This document shows positions 51,455 to 62,717 of a DNA stretch of 64,000 nt, in pieces. A program made the translations under genes and the position numbers. Below the pieces are notes generated by a model. It was not told where the DNA came from. It did not search any database and saw nothing but the letters and a program-made list of their open reading frames with translations. Position 1 is the stretch's first letter. Each line of letters opens with the position of its first letter. Source of the stretch: Limonium bicolor (Eukaryota; Streptophyta; Magnoliopsida; Caryophyllales; Plumbaginaceae); contig CM041783.1 of the NCBI GenBank assembly GCA_023374045.1, forward strand, positions 124,745,503-124,809,502. The letters run 5' to 3'.

Positions 51455-53506
51455 AATTAACGCTAGGGGCCGTTAGCGAACTCCGACCGGGATCCTGGCG
51501 TGAGACGACTCGTACTTTCGAATAAGGTATGGACATGTGTGGTTCGTATGTTGCCGTGTTACACGGCTTGTGTGCTGTGTGCTGTGTGAAAAGACCCTAG
51601 ATCAATGCATGGAATTGGATTGTGTTTATTATGTTGTTTGATTTTTAAATCATTGTTTGTATCATTGCGCGCACACAGTAGTTAGTCCCTTTCGCGTTAT
51701 GGAACCCTGAGATGAAACACAGCGAACTATGTAAACAAAGAAACTACATAAAGGGAAAACTAAACGAGAACCATAACGAACTATGAAAACAAAGAGAATG
51801 CTATAAAGGGGAACTCCTCTCTAACTATGGAGGACGTACCATGACACCCACTATGTGTCTATTCATTAATGATAATGAAGAGCAAGTCTCCTTTGGTGAG
51901 ACATGACGAACCACGTAGACAAAACAAAAGAACTATACAAAGAGACGAATCCTCTCTAACTTTAGAGGACTCTAAAGACACCCACTATGGTGTCGAGCTA
52001 TCAAGGATAATGATAAACCAATACCTTTAGAAATGAGTAGGGATACGGACCCTTAGTATCCGGAGCAGAGGCTAGTAACATTGAGAGGGGATAGGATACG
52101 GACCCTTAGTATCCGGAGCAAAGGCTAGTAACATGAGAAGGAATAGGGATACGGACCCTTAGTATCCGGAGCAAAGGCTAGTAACATTGAGAAGGAATAG
52201 GGATACGGACCCTTAGTATCCGGAGCAGAGGCTAGTAACATTGAGAAGGAATAGGGATACGGACCCTTAGTATCCGGAGCAAAGGCTAGTAACATTGAGA
52301 AGGAATAGGGATACGGACCCTTAGTATCCGGGCAGAGGCTAAGTAACTTGAGAAGGAACAGGGTTACGGACCCTTAGTATCCGTAGCGAGGCTAGTACAT
52401 TGAGAAGGAATAGGGATACGGACCCTTAGTATCCGGAGCAGTGGCTAGTAACGTTTAAAACAACAGAGAGAGAAAAGAGCTATCCAGGAATGGAGGATTA
52501 GCTACGAGGAAGAAGTTCTCCAAATTGTGGTAATAAGAGAATTCAATGTAACCTTAAAGAAACAAGGAACGATTAGCACCTACATAATGAAGTCTCGGGA
52601 TCTAATCTATATCCCCTGACTCGGTGCCAGAGAATAAAGAGAAACTTGTGTAATGAGACAAGCAAACAAGAAAAAGTCACAAATGTGATCCTTTAAGAAA
52701 CAAGGTATGAACAGCACCTACATAGCGAAGTCGGGATCTAACCTATATCCCCAGATCGGGGGCAAGAGAAGAAATGAAAACATATGTAATGAGAACAAGA
52801 AAACAATACGCAATCTCTTGAAGGATCCCATAGTGAGGATCGATGGTATAATATACCTACGCACACGCTGTATCATGTACTTGATTGTGGTTGCTACATA
52901 TAGCAGCTTTTGTGCTTGGTTGCTTATTGACATTGCTATGCTACTTGCAAGTGGCTTGGTTGCTTGCTGATATTGCTATGCTACCGATGAGTGTGTATGA
53001 TATTATGAGGTGTTGATGTGTGCTTACTGCTTTAACATAGCATGTTAAACTGACTTAATAATATTCGACCAATTAGTCGTGTGGCCCGGTAACATGCGGG
53101 CTTCACACGTTCATACTCAGCGTAGTTTGCTGAGACTTTACACCCAATTTTTTTCAGGTCTTGTGCCAGAAGATAAACGGAGAGTAGGCAAGGGTGACTA
53201 CCATAGGGGTAGTCCACATGGCGAGACTTTTAGTAGCATGCTTTAATGTATGGGTTGTACTTTCGGTTTATGTTATTAGATTCAGAACTTATGTTGTAGA
53301 CTCTCGGTACTCGGTTTGTATCTTTTGTGTTGGACTTGGACTTCCAGTCATTCAGACCGTAACTTGGAGTTAGTATTGTGGACTGTCAACCACGTGGGGT
53401 GGTTGGCGTCTGTAGCACCCGATAGAGTGGGAAACCGCTGCGTAGACATCTCATATCACCGTTAGACGCGTCGTTTAATTATTGATTGTTATTCGGGGGT
53501 GTTACA
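51455..53506 (+). mobile_element. 3' part of an F-family LTR
   Basis: It matches 47215-48737 from its first base (AATTAACGCTAGGG..., ATGGACATGTGTGGTTCGTATGTTGCC...) and ends GGGGTGTTACA. The minisatellite differs from that in the 5' LTR of F, and the 5 bases outside (CGCAC) do not match those before F (ACAAC). It may therefore be the LTR of a second, related element and not the true partner LTR of F. It includes the hairpin CTCAGC-GTAGTTT-GCTGAG near 53118. Confidence 0.75.
52041..52460. repeat. 53-bp minisatellite with an inner palindrome (8 units)
   Basis: Eight units start at 52041, 52094, 52147, 52201, 52255, 52309, 52362 and 52414. Each contains GGATACGGACCCTTAGTATCC, whose ends GGATAC and GTATCC can pair, so every unit can form a small hairpin. 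Confidence 0.93.
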
Positions 53507-53951
53507 CGCACTTAATTCCGTTTACTAGTACTTGCCTGAGTTTTCATCGGACCTTGCATTTTCTGGTAAACGAGTTCTTATGAGTCTATGATTAGTCCTT
53601 AAGATAATAACAGGAATTTTGTCAAACTATTATAATAAACCGGTAGAGATAGCATAATTAATCAGATTATATAAACCTGAACCCGGAGTTCCGTTTAATT
53701 TATCTTCAACTCAGTTAATTTATCTGTTGTTTTACTTTACAAAAAAACAAGTCAATTAATTCCCCCCTTTTGTGACAAGCTTAGGTACTATTTTATTTCG
53801 CTATAAGTCCCACGGTTTGCCCCGGACCGCTTCTGTCTTACTATACTACTGCGACCGGGTTTTATTTGCAGCCCGACGGATATTTTGAGTATTAATTTCT
53901 TTTCTTTATTTAATTACACCAGTCCCAATCACTCACAATACATAGTCTGCA
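53507..53951 (+). mobile_element. 3' end of an Athila/Tat-type LTR (truncated)
   Basis: It resembles the tail of the solo LTR at 27138-28682 (CCCCGG..., ACTACTGCGACC..GGTTTTATTTGCA) and ends ...AGTCTGCA just before a primer binding site. Its upstream part is missing where the F-family LTR ends. Confidence 0.7.
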
Positions 53952-53954
53952 AAA

Positions 53955-53973
53955 TGGCGCCATTGCCGGGGAC
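53955..53973 (+). other. Primer binding site (tRNA-Asp type)
   Basis: TGGCGCCATTGCCGGGGAC, three bases after the LTR end. This matches the 3' end of plant tRNA-Asp, the usual primer of Athila/Tat elements. Confidence 0.88.
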
Positions 53974-54660
53974 TTGATTTATTCTAGTCCCTAAGCCCCG
54001 GATAATTCACCTGTTATATTAAATATTCTGTTTATATTATTTTGTTGTTTATCTAACTTTGGACATCTAACTTTGGACATCTAATTTCTGACACCTAATT
54101 TCTGACATTTAATTTCAGCTCTTTATTTTATTGTCATTTATTTTTCAGTCATTTATTTCCATTGTCCTTTAAATTTCAGTAATTAACTTCTAACTACTAA
54201 CCTTAAATTTCTGTCATTTAAATTTTCGTCTCTAACTACTAACCTTAAATTTATGTCATTTAAATTTTCTGTCTCTAACTACTAACATTAAATTTCTGTC
54301 ATCTAATTCCTAACATTTAAATTCTGTCATTTTTATTTATTTTAACACATCACGAGTTTCTTTTTTCTGTTTTGAGTGGTGAATGCCTTTTACCAGGTCA
54401 AACAGCCTCCCGGAAATATTAATAATCACACGGTTGGTTACATTCCAGAGATCGAGAGAACTTTTCTGCGCACCCTAAGGCAGAGACGAACTCAACGAAA
54501 CATTACCACCACAGTGTTAGAATCTAACCCGGAAGCTGACATGGCAATTTCACCAGCGACAGTTCGAAATATCAACAGGCCGTCTAATCTAGGACAACAG
54601 CCTGCCATCATCCTTCCTCACCTTACCCCATCCGAATATGATGAATGCTACTGATTAGCA
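53974..54660 (+). mobile_element. Leader and broken gag start of an Athila/Tat-type element
   Basis: The leader at 54053-54340 is a degenerate tandem of TAAATTTCTGTCATTTAAATT-like units. An open frame follows at about 54376-54657 (about 92 codons, basic, containing RTLRQRRTQRN). The first ATG in the neighbourhood is in another frame and stops soon, so any gag is broken. The rest of the element is absent. Confidence 0.5.
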
Positions 54661-56406
54661 TACTGTATAACAACACAATCCTACGGTACCTCGTACCGTC
54701 ACTATTAACTCCCGGTTAACCCCCGTTATTAACTGTCAATGTTTGTCGGGCTTCCGGTTTAACTCGAGATTGGAAAAGTGTTATATTACATGCGTAGTCT
54801 TGCCTTGTATATTAATATACTTATTGTTGAACTTGTTATCGCATGTGACTTAACATACCCTTGTATGTCATATAGTTTGTTTCATTATTGCATGTGTGAT
54901 CCTTTGTCATGCACTATGCATCTCACCTTAGTATTTATTTTTCTAAGGTTTGTCTTTCTTTTTTTTTTTTCTTTTTTTTTTAAGTGGTATATTCATTTGT
55001 AAACAACACTTTGTTATAAATCCTTATTACATGTACACTCTTAACATTAGAATTCCATATCTAATGTTTGTAATTCTTTTTTTCCTTTTATCGTATGTCA
55101 TTTTAATTATGAAAATACATGGTCATTAAACCATTTATATTTCCACCATAACATATATTTATTTATGATGTATTATGGAACTATTTTTATATGGTAAGTT
55201 TATAATATATATCATTCTTTTTAATGAATACCTCTTATATTATAAATGTTATAACCTTATAACATTAAAACCATATTATAAATTCCATTTAAAAATGTTA
55301 ATATTTCCGAACAGCACCTATGTTCTTAAATATTTACAAAATCCCCACATAATTAATATAATGTTACATTATAGTTATATAACATATTATGACATTTAAG
55401 TCATTAAAACAATTATAACCCATAGTTATTTTGTTTATAAAATACCAAAGCCCCTTATATTTTCGGCTATTACTATAACCACTAAACTTCTATAAATCAC
55501 AATTCAATCCCAATTTATAATACATAGTTTTCTAATTCCATTAAAACTATATATAACATATATCTTTATAAAACCTTATATACATTCCAAAAATTACCAA
55601 ACTATACCAAAAGGTTATAAATATTATTCCTAACCTATACTTCCTTTAAATCTCGGTTTTCACCCCTTTGTTACCCATTTGTAACAATGTTATAAAATAC
55701 CATATATTATACTTATATAATTCATTAAACTCCAAATTTAACCAAATAAACTTCTAAAAATTCCTAATAACTTAAGGACTATTCTAAATTCCATTTAGTA
55801 CCCCTAAGTCTCGGAATTACATTATAGCCCCTTTTATAAATCTTTCACAATTTAATAAGTATCTTATTATAAGATAGTATTTTAATTTCTTAAATTTTCC
55901 AAACTTGGTCAAAGTCTCCTATATAGTCAACTTTGACTTCTAATACCAAATGGGAACCAATTTTTCGGTAATCACAATAATAACCTACTTTTCTATTTTT
56001 ACAATTTTGACCCAAAACTTTATAAAATGTTATAATTTTTATTAAATTCATTTAAAAACCCTAAATTGCTCTAAATTAAGCCCACGGCTTTCTAATTTCC
56101 TAGTAATTACGATTGGCCCCAATTTAATATATAAGCATAAATTAACTAAATAAGCTTATAAACTTAAATTAAAATGGCCTAATGACATGGCCTTATTACA
56201 ACCTTGAACTTGCAAAATAAATTACACAATAAATGTCTCAAAATATAGCATATATTCTCGGCCTCACTTTGATTTAATTATTTTTCCACATAATGTCATA
56301 ATTTGACCATTATGTTAATTAAATCTCTTAAATGACTAGCTTAATTTATCTTAGTCATTTTTTTCCATTTTTAGGTCAATATGACCCTATTATAATTTCA
56401 CTCTCG

Positions 56407-56443
<37 letters not shown>

Positions 56444-57843
56444 TTAGAAATTATAAAAATCATAAGTTTAAGGTGTTTATACCTTGATTATCCTTGTATG
56501 AGCTCGGTCACTTGTAGGAAATTCACCACACTATTAGACATGTTTAATACACCAAAACAAGATATGGTTATACTCCAAGCTTGAGCTTAACCATAAGGAA
56601 TAATTAATGTAAGATTTAAGGCAAAAATCACCTTAAAAATGCAAGGAACTTCTAGGTGGATTCGGCCTGAATCAAACACACCACAAGGTGTTAGATCCAC
56701 CATATTGACATAGGAAATAGCTAGATCACAACAAGCCTTGTTATTAGGTTTTACCTTGGAAAAATGCCTTAAAAGAGGGTATTTCTCTGGATCTCGGCCA
56801 CCCTTGCTCCAAATGGCTAACCAACTGAATGAACATGTAAATATGAAGTGAGTGTATAAACTCATAAAAATTCAAGGAAGAAAACCGCTTGAAGGATTGA
56901 GAGGCTTAAGGTATGTTTTTACCTTAAAATGCAATTTTGAGCAACCTTGGTCCCTCTACTTGCTTCAACCGAGTTTAGCTTTGTTCTAACCTTAGAACAC
57001 TGAGAATGAGCCATAGGAACAGATGAGCCACGAAATCTAAGTGTAGGTAGTGAAGAGATGAAGAAAAAGAGCTAAAAATGACCTTAAAACACTTACCTTA
57101 AGAGCTTAGGATTAGATCTGCCTTCCATGCTCAAGAACAAGGCTTGAGAGCTTCTAGGAAGGGGAAGGCTCGGCTGGGAGGGGGAATCGGACAAGGGGAG
57201 GAATGAGTGGAAAGGCTTGAAATAATTGAAAAAGGTAAGTTTTCAAAAGCAAATGGTATTAGGTCAATTTGTCTAAATGATTGTGAGCTGTCTCCTCTCC
57301 TCTTGCCAGCCGATTTCCAGGGTCAAATGGGTCATTAATTGACCATTGACCATACTTGGTCAATTTGACTACGGGCCCCACTTTAGGGTTTTATTAATAT
57401 TTTAATATTAAATTTGTAAAAATTGTAAATTTCTGGAATTAAATTCCTAATATGATATAATGTGATATATCATATTTAAAGGTAATTATAACCTTTAAGC
57501 CCATTAAAAATCAATTTAGAAGGCAATCTCACAAAAACGTGCTTTAAGGTGTTTTAGTGCACATTTTTGTGTCACAGGGTGTTCCTGAGCTTAGTTCTCC
57601 TTGAGAACGGTTTTGTTGTGTTCTTACTTCATTATAATACTTAGGAATCCACTTTGGATCCTATTTGAGGTCATACAATCTTTATGGTGTCTTAAAGCAC
57701 ATTTTTGGCTTTACCGATCTTAAGGCGTGTTTTGCCTTGTTGAGATCTTTTAGATTGTTCCCCAATAATATTTAGATGTTTATTAATCATCTTAGATCAT
57801 TAATAGATCATTTAATTATATTTTAAAGGTTAGGGGTATTTCA
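54661..57843 (-). mobile_element. 3' LTR of element G (left boundary unresolved)
   Basis: The right end GGGGTATTTCA (to 57843) abuts a polypurine tract, so this is the 3' LTR of the minus-strand element G. The right-hand 1.5 kb shares weak but ordered blocks with LTRs A and B: CATGGCCTTATTACAACCTTGAACTTGCAAAATAAAT and ACGTGCTTTAAGGTG. No TGTAACACC start or CAGC..GCTG hairpin block is found between 54661 and 57843, so the U5 part is missing or lies beyond the inserted F DNA, perhaps at 42877-42976. The rest is AT-rich with no coding signal. Confidence 0.65.
56410..56441. repeat. (TA)n microsatellite
   Basis: About 16 TA units within the LTR of element G. Confidence 0.9.
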
Positions 57844-57863
57844 GTCTACCCCCCTTAAAAAGG
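57844..57863 (-). other. Polypurine tract of element G
   Basis: On the minus strand this is CCTTTTTAAGGGGGGTAGAC, adjacent to the LTR start TGAAATACC, and nearly identical to that of element A. Confidence 0.88.
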
Positions 57864-58224
57864 CTTCGTCCCGAAGTCCTTAACCCTCTACAGTTCACCT
57901 AAGGAATCAAGTTCCACTAAGTAACCAAACAGTCCATTGCTAGGGAGTAACTCCCACTAGGTTCAGACCTAGTCTATACATACAGCATATATCAAATAAC
58001 CAACTCATGGTATAACTCATTCACATCACAGCACTAAACAAGGTGCACATCCAACTCATCAACCAAAAGTACTCAACGGTACTATATATATTCAACCAGG
58101 TGCACTAAGGCACATACATAAAATGTATCATACATACAATCATCCAAACAACATGTATGACGCAGCATACCAACGAAAACACACTACAAAAACAAGACCT
58201 AATGCACAACATGTGCGCAAGCCA

Positions 58225-58252
58225 AGTGGTGTCTACCCCCCTTAAAAAGGGT
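58225..58252 (-). other. Second polypurine-tract-like site in element G
   Basis: AAGTGGTGTCTACCCCCC followed by TTAAAAAGGG on the plus strand. It lies about 390 bases inside the terminal tract and just after the pol stop codon. Element A has the same block at 3866-3886. Confidence 0.55.
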
Positions 58253-58284
58253 TTGACCACGAACCCGTACAAGTATCACAGCTA

Positions 58285-58665
58285 CTACTCGAAGAGTGCT
58301 GGGTACTTCGCTCTCATGGAGTCCTCTAACTCCCATGTAGCCTCCTCCACCTCATGGTTCGACCAGAGAACCTTGACCATGCTAACGGTCTTGTTCCTAG
58401 TCTGCCTCGTCTTCGTATCGAGAATGCGGAGTGGTACTTCCTCATATCGTAGAGCGGGGTCCAACTCTAAAGTCTCTGGCTGCAAAACGTGCGATGGATG
58501 GGGCACATACTTCTTCAACTGTGAAACGTGAAAGACGTTGTGCACCCTCCCGAGCTCTGCTGGTAAATCCAGTCTGTAGGCTAACGGGCCCACTCGCTCC
58601 CTAATCGCATAAGGTCCAACATACTTTGGGCTCAACTTGCCCTTCTGCCCAAACCGGAAATTCCC
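58285..58665 (-). CDS. pol: Integrase C-terminus with chromodomain (element G, out of frame with core)
   Basis: This is the 3' end of the chromovirus polyprotein. The frame starts in SPKYVGPYAIRERVG, the integrase C-terminal region, passes VHNVFHVSQLKKYVPHPSHV, and ends in a chromodomain (YEEVPLRILDTK; VKVLWSNHEVEEATWELE; YPALF). Such chromodomains steer integration to marked heterochromatin in Tekay/Del-type elements. It is one frame off the integrase core, the break lying near 58640-58670. The ATG-like start at 58635 is not a real start. The stop follows immediately after the chromodomain, as in intact relatives. Confidence 0.93.
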   Translation of the reverse strand, partial: GNFRFGQKGKLSPKYVGPYAIRERVGPLAYRLDLPAELGRVHNVFHVSQLKKYVPHPSHVLQPETLELDPALRYEEVPLRILDTKTRQTRNKTVSMVKVLWSNHEVEEATWELEDSMRAKYPALFE

Positions 58666-59429
58666 TTCATGGGTGACACTCTGAGGAATACCATATCGTC
58701 GGTAGTGAACTCAATGTCCCTCCTCTTGGTGTCTGCATTTGCTTTCTGCCGGTCCTGAGCTGCCCTCATGTTCTTGCGAATCTGTAGGACATCCTCCTTA
58801 ATCTGCTCTAGGTACTCTGGTCCTAGAAGCGTAGTCTCGCTGGCCTCATCCCAGCATAAAGGAGTCCTACACGGTCTACCATAAAGTGCCTGAAATGGTG
58901 GCATCTGTATCGAGGAGTGGTAGCTGTTGTTGTAGGCGAACTCTATCAAGTGTAGACGCTCTAACCAGCTCCCCTGGAAATCTAAGGCACATGCTCTCAG
59001 CATGTCCTCCAGTGTCTGGATGGTCCTCTCACTCTGACCGTCGGTCTGTGGATGGAACGCCGTACTAAGCTTCAACTTTGTACCCAAGGCTTCCTGAACC
59101 TGTCCCCAGAATCTGGACAAAAATCGAGGGTCCCTATCAGAAACAATAGTCTTTGGCACACCATGGTGCCGGATCACCTCCTTCTGGAACAAGTCCGCTA
59201 ACTTCGGGACGTTCCAGGTATCCTTCATAGCAACAAACTTTGCCACCTTCGTCAGACGGTCCACAATGACCCAAATCGTGTTCAGTCCTCCCTTAGTCGG
59301 TGGGAGACCGACAACGAAATCCATCGAGATGTCCTCGAACTTCCAACAAGGAATAGGCATAGACTGCACTAAACCTCCGGGTCTCCTATGCTCAAACTTA
59401 ACCTTCTGACAGGTCAAGCATCTAGCCAC
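58632..59429 (-). CDS. pol: Integrase core of element G
   Basis: The integrase inserts the cDNA into the host genome. The frame opens with the second half of the HHCC zinc finger (ARCLTCQKVK) and carries the catalytic triad: Asp37 (ISMDFVVGLP), Asp98 (SDRDPRF) and Glu134 (QTDGQSERT), the last two 35 residues apart as in the D,D-35-E family. The GTG at 59429 is not a true start; the frame continues the pol polyprotein from upstream but is separated from it by a frameshift at about 59430-59455. A second frameshift near 58640-58670 separates it from the C-terminal domain. This copy is therefore inactive unless in-frame product comes from elsewhere. Confidence 0.95.
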   Translation of the reverse strand: MARCLTCQKVKFEHRRPGGLVQSMPIPCWKFEDISMDFVVGLPPTKGGLNTIWVIVDRLTKVAKFVAMKDTWNVPKLADLFQKEVIRHHGVPKTIVSDRDPRFLSRFWGQVQEALGTKLKLSTAFHPQTDGQSERTIQTLEDMLRACALDFQGSWLERLHLIEFAYNNSYHSSIQMPPFQALYGRPCRTPLCWDEASETTLLGPEYLEQIKEDVLQIRKNMRAAQDRQKANADTKRRDIEFTTDDMVFLRVSPMKGISGLGRRAS

Positions 59430-59447
59430 GTACTCAGCTACACTTCT

Positions 59448-61729
59448 TCATCCCGCTCCACCAGAAATGAACTTCAAATCCTTATACATCTTCGAAGAAC
59501 CAGGGTGGACGGATAAGGACGAGCAATGAGCCTCCTGGAGTATCTTCTCCTTCAGATCAGGAGACGACTCCGGAATACATAATCGGCCATTCAGTCGTAA
59601 CATGCCATCATTACACAGTTCGAAATCATACTTCTGTCTCTCAAAACAACCCTCTAACATTTTCTGTTTGATGCTCTCCAAGTAATGATCACTCTCCTGA
59701 GCAGCTCGTATCTCGTCAATCATACTGCTGCTCGCTACTAGTGTAAATAATGAATGAGCTCTGCGGCTCAGGGCGTCGGCAACTACATTTGCTTTTCCCT
59801 CTTTGTACCTCAGGTCTATGTCGTAGTCCTTCAAGAACTCGACCCATCTTCTCTGTCGCATGTTCAGCTCCTTCTGAGAAAAGAGATGCTGTAGACTCTT
59901 GTGATCAGAGTAGATAGTGACTGTCACACCATACAAATAATGTCGCCAGATCTTCAAAGTGAAGACTACTGCGCCTAACTCAAGGTCATGTGTGAGGTAA
60001 TTCACCTCATGCTTCTTCAGCTGTCGGGATGCGTAAGCAACTACCTTCCCGTGCTGCATAAGCACACAGCCTAGACCGGTTCCAGAGGCATCACAGTATA
60101 CCTCGAACCCATCAGTGCCCTCAGGGATAGTAAGAACGGGCGCCGATGTCAGGAGATCCTTCAGCGTCTGAAAGGACTGCTCACACTCTGCAGACCATAA
60201 GAACTGGGACTCCTTCTTCATTAAATTTGTCATTGGTTTAGCCTCTTTGGAGAAGTCCTTCACGAACCTTCGATAATAACCGGCCAAACCCAGAAAACTA
60301 CGGACGTCTGTGACTGTCTTCGGCCTTGGCCAACTCTTCACTGCCTCAATCTTAGCAGGATCTACAGATATGTCGTTAGCTGATATAATGTGTCCTAGAA
60401 ATGACACGCTGTCCAACCAAAACTCACACTTAGAGAGTTTGGCATACAGCTGGTTCTCTCTCATAATATTCAACACCTGTCTCAAATGTAACTCATGATC
60501 TTCCTTGGTCTTTGAATAGATCAGAATATCGTCGATGAAGACTACAACTGAACTATCAAGATGCTCTCTAAAAAGACGGTTCATCAAGTCCATGAATATG
60601 GCTGGCGCATTCGTCAATCCGAATGGCATAACGGTGAACTCGTAGTGTCCATACCATGTCCTGAAAGCTGTCTTCTCAATATCACCCTCTGCAATCCTAA
60701 TCTGATGGTAGCCAGATCTGAGATCTATCCTCGAGAACACACTGGCCCCTCTCAGCTGATCAAATAAATCATCTATCCGTGGTAATGGGTACTTGTTCTT
60801 GACTGTAACCGCATTAAGCTCGCGGTAGTCGATGCAGAGTCGCATACTGCCGTCCTTCTTCTTGACGAACAGTACTGGAGCACCCCAAGGAGAAACACTA
60901 GGTCGTATGAATCCCTTGTCTAGGAGGTCCTCCAGCTGTAGCTTTAGCTCCCTCATCTCAGTCGGTGCCATACGGTAGGGTGCCTTAGCAATAGGGCCCG
61001 TACCTGGCAACAAGTCGACGGCGAACTCAACCTCGCGCACAGGCGGCATGCCTGGCAGCTCATCAGGAAATAAGTCAGGAAAATCTACCACGACTGGGAT
61101 GTCTACGTCCGTCACGTCGCTCTGTCTCGTGTCTTGTACATAACAGAGGAAGGCTTGTCGGCCCTTCCTAACATCCTTCATCAGGGACAATGCTGACACG
61201 ATCTTGACAGTCGGCTCTCTCCTCACACTGCGGTATGACACTGTCCTGCCGCTCGCCCCCTTCAGTAATAGTCGATGCTCTGCACAATGAAGGCGGCCCC
61301 TATGCTTATGTAGCCAGTCCATGCCCACTATAATGTCAAAACCCAAGTTCTTGAACTCAATTAGATCAATGGGGAAGGTCTCAGTCATAATGCTGATCTC
61401 TAACCCTGTATACTGTCTGGTGCAACCTACTTTCTCCTTCGAAGGAAGGGTGACTGAAAAGTCTGAAAGCTGTTTGGGGGTGGCCCCCAGCTTCTTAGCA
61501 AATGCCGAGGAAATAAAAGAATGCGAAGCCCCTGAGTCGAACAATACGGAAGCACTAACACCATCAATAGGAAAGGTACCTGAGATCACCTCTCGTATTA
61601 GCATCGAGTCCCAATAAATCACTAATTTACTGTTGTTTGTAATTGTCATACCTGTGATGACATTACCAGACTCCTTGGCTTGCGCCATATCTAAGATGCA
61701 GATGGTACCCTCCTTTCCATTATTGTGGC
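59448..61729 (-). CDS. pol: Protease, reverse transcriptase and RNase H of element G
   Basis: The continuous frame of 746 codons from the first ATG (61688) extends upstream in frame to a splice acceptor TAAATTCAG|GC at 61730. Numbering from the ATG: aspartic protease DSGA at 51-54; RT with IDYREL at 286-291, catalytic Asp322 ([12 protein letters not shown]) and FIDD at 384-387; RNase H with Asp533 (VYCDASG), Glu570, Asp595 (YSDHKSL) and Asp638 (VVADALSR); then the first half of the integrase zinc finger ([11 protein letters not shown]). All key residues are present. It stops early after GGAG because of a frameshift at the zinc finger. Its order PR-RT-RH-IN and the downstream chromodomain place it in the Ty3/gypsy chromoviruses, Tekay/Del-like. 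Confidence 0.96.
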
Positions 61730-61847
61730 CTGAATTTATAAATTATCGGTATCAACAAACTAAACACATATACTTGAAGGTACAAAACTCTTATTTCATT
61801 CATCCACTGTATTATACAAGGTTACACACTTAGCTACTGCTATTACA

Positions 61848-62587
61848 TCAGTACTGTCTGAAAGTCAAATTTAAACGGCCAGGTCGGATGTGGGTATCAT
61901 TCACTAAAGCTGGTGGTGCGGTATTGAGCTTAATGCTCTTAATACCATGATATACAAGCCTCGACTCTCCACCAAATACTAATACATCCCCAGACTTGAG
62001 GATGATCTTGCTTGCTAGATCCATCCTCTTCTGGTCTCCATAGATAAACTCAGCATCATCGCCGATGGAGAATGACACAACCGGTATTCCTCTGGTGATG
62101 GACTCGGTCGTCTCATCACGGTCCTGGTGCATTCCAAGCTTTCCTCCCTGCTCATAGTAGTTGATGATGCAAACGTCAGGTGTCATGTCGGGTAATGGAT
62201 AAGTCTCACAGTCCTGAGCAATATCCATTGCGTTTCTCACCAAGGTAAGGAAACTCTCAGGTATACTAGGTATAGATATGTCACCTACCATCCTCACCTC
62301 TCGATAAACCATAGCTTGTGGATCTCAATCTTTCCCTAAGCACATCATGTGCAGTTTCATTCTAGAACCACTATTAAATACAGGGGTATAAAAGCCTCCT
62401 ATGCCCTTACCCAAAGCTCTACACTCATTCACTATGGTGATTTGCTCATCTAGGGTTAGGAACTCTCTGAGAAGTATCATGCCCGGTCTGACTACATGAC
62501 ATAACTCACTAGGGTACTCCCGTCTTTCTTCCACGGGTCTAGGTGATCTCTGTCTTGTAAGTGTGGGATAGCAGATATCGAAGTCTC
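61848..62587 (-). CDS. AlkB-like 2OG-Fe(II) dioxygenase of element G (one in-frame stop)
   Basis: This predicted nucleic-acid demethylase lies between gag and pol on the same strand. The exon begins after TTTTACCTCTTAG at 62588 and reads about 245 codons to a natural TGA directly after NLTFRQY. Motifs in order: VVRPGMILLREFL; lid GGFYTPVFNSGSRMKLHMMCLGK; DVCIINYY; HxD iron ligands in GMHQDRDE (codons near 62120-62130); VVSFSIGDDAEFIYGD; GDVLVFGGESRLVYHGI with the third ligand His; and RPGRLNLTFR with the Arg-x5-Arg pair for 2-oxoglutarate. The only lesion is TGA at 62325-62327, where AlkB proteins usually have Trp. The length fits a full AlkB domain. The C-terminal motifs look closer to plant ALKBH1-type and bacterial AlkB than to ALKBH9/10. 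Substrate unknown: methylated RNA or DNA bases are possible. Confidence 0.93.
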
Positions 62588-62717
62588 CTAAGAGGTAAAA
62601 GGTTTCCTAGGTAAGTTGTTCATCTAAAGCGGTAACTTAAACACACATTCATGCTAAGGTAAAGTGTTTAACACTTAGTCATGCTTTCATACAATGGTTA
62701 AGGTTTCAAATGCTAAC
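62588..62717 (-). other. Intron 4 of element G (gag to AlkB)
   Basis: GTGAAG|GTTAGCATT ... TTTTACCTCTTAG|GAGAC, 130 nt, phase 1 on both sides, with a pyrimidine-rich end. It joins Gag to AlkB in frame. The F counterpart is 127 nt. Confidence 0.75.

Larger units (their letters stand above)
61730..62717 (-). other. Predicted alternative intron that skips the AlkB exon
   Basis: The donor GTGAAG|GTTAGC at 62717 and the acceptor TAAATTCAG at 61730 are both in phase 1 (G|GC gives Gly), which would join zinc-knuckle Gag directly to pol in frame. Without such skipping, translation ends at the natural AlkB stop. This is a prediction from frame and splice consensus only. Confidence 0.5.

Noticed and set aside
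51455..53506. Simple pairing of this LTR with 42977-48737 as the two LTRs of one element
   Set aside because: Minisatellites differ, divergence is high and the flanking 5-mers do not match. It is kept only as a possibility.
54661..54680. ACAAC near 54670 as the right target duplication of element F (ACAAC at 42972-42976)
   Set aside because: The sequence before it ends ...TGTATA and not GTTACA, so no F end is there. A 5-base match is expected by chance.
58886..59068. Plus-strand ORFs over 58157-61833
   Set aside because: They are antisense shadows of the integrase, RT and protease frames.
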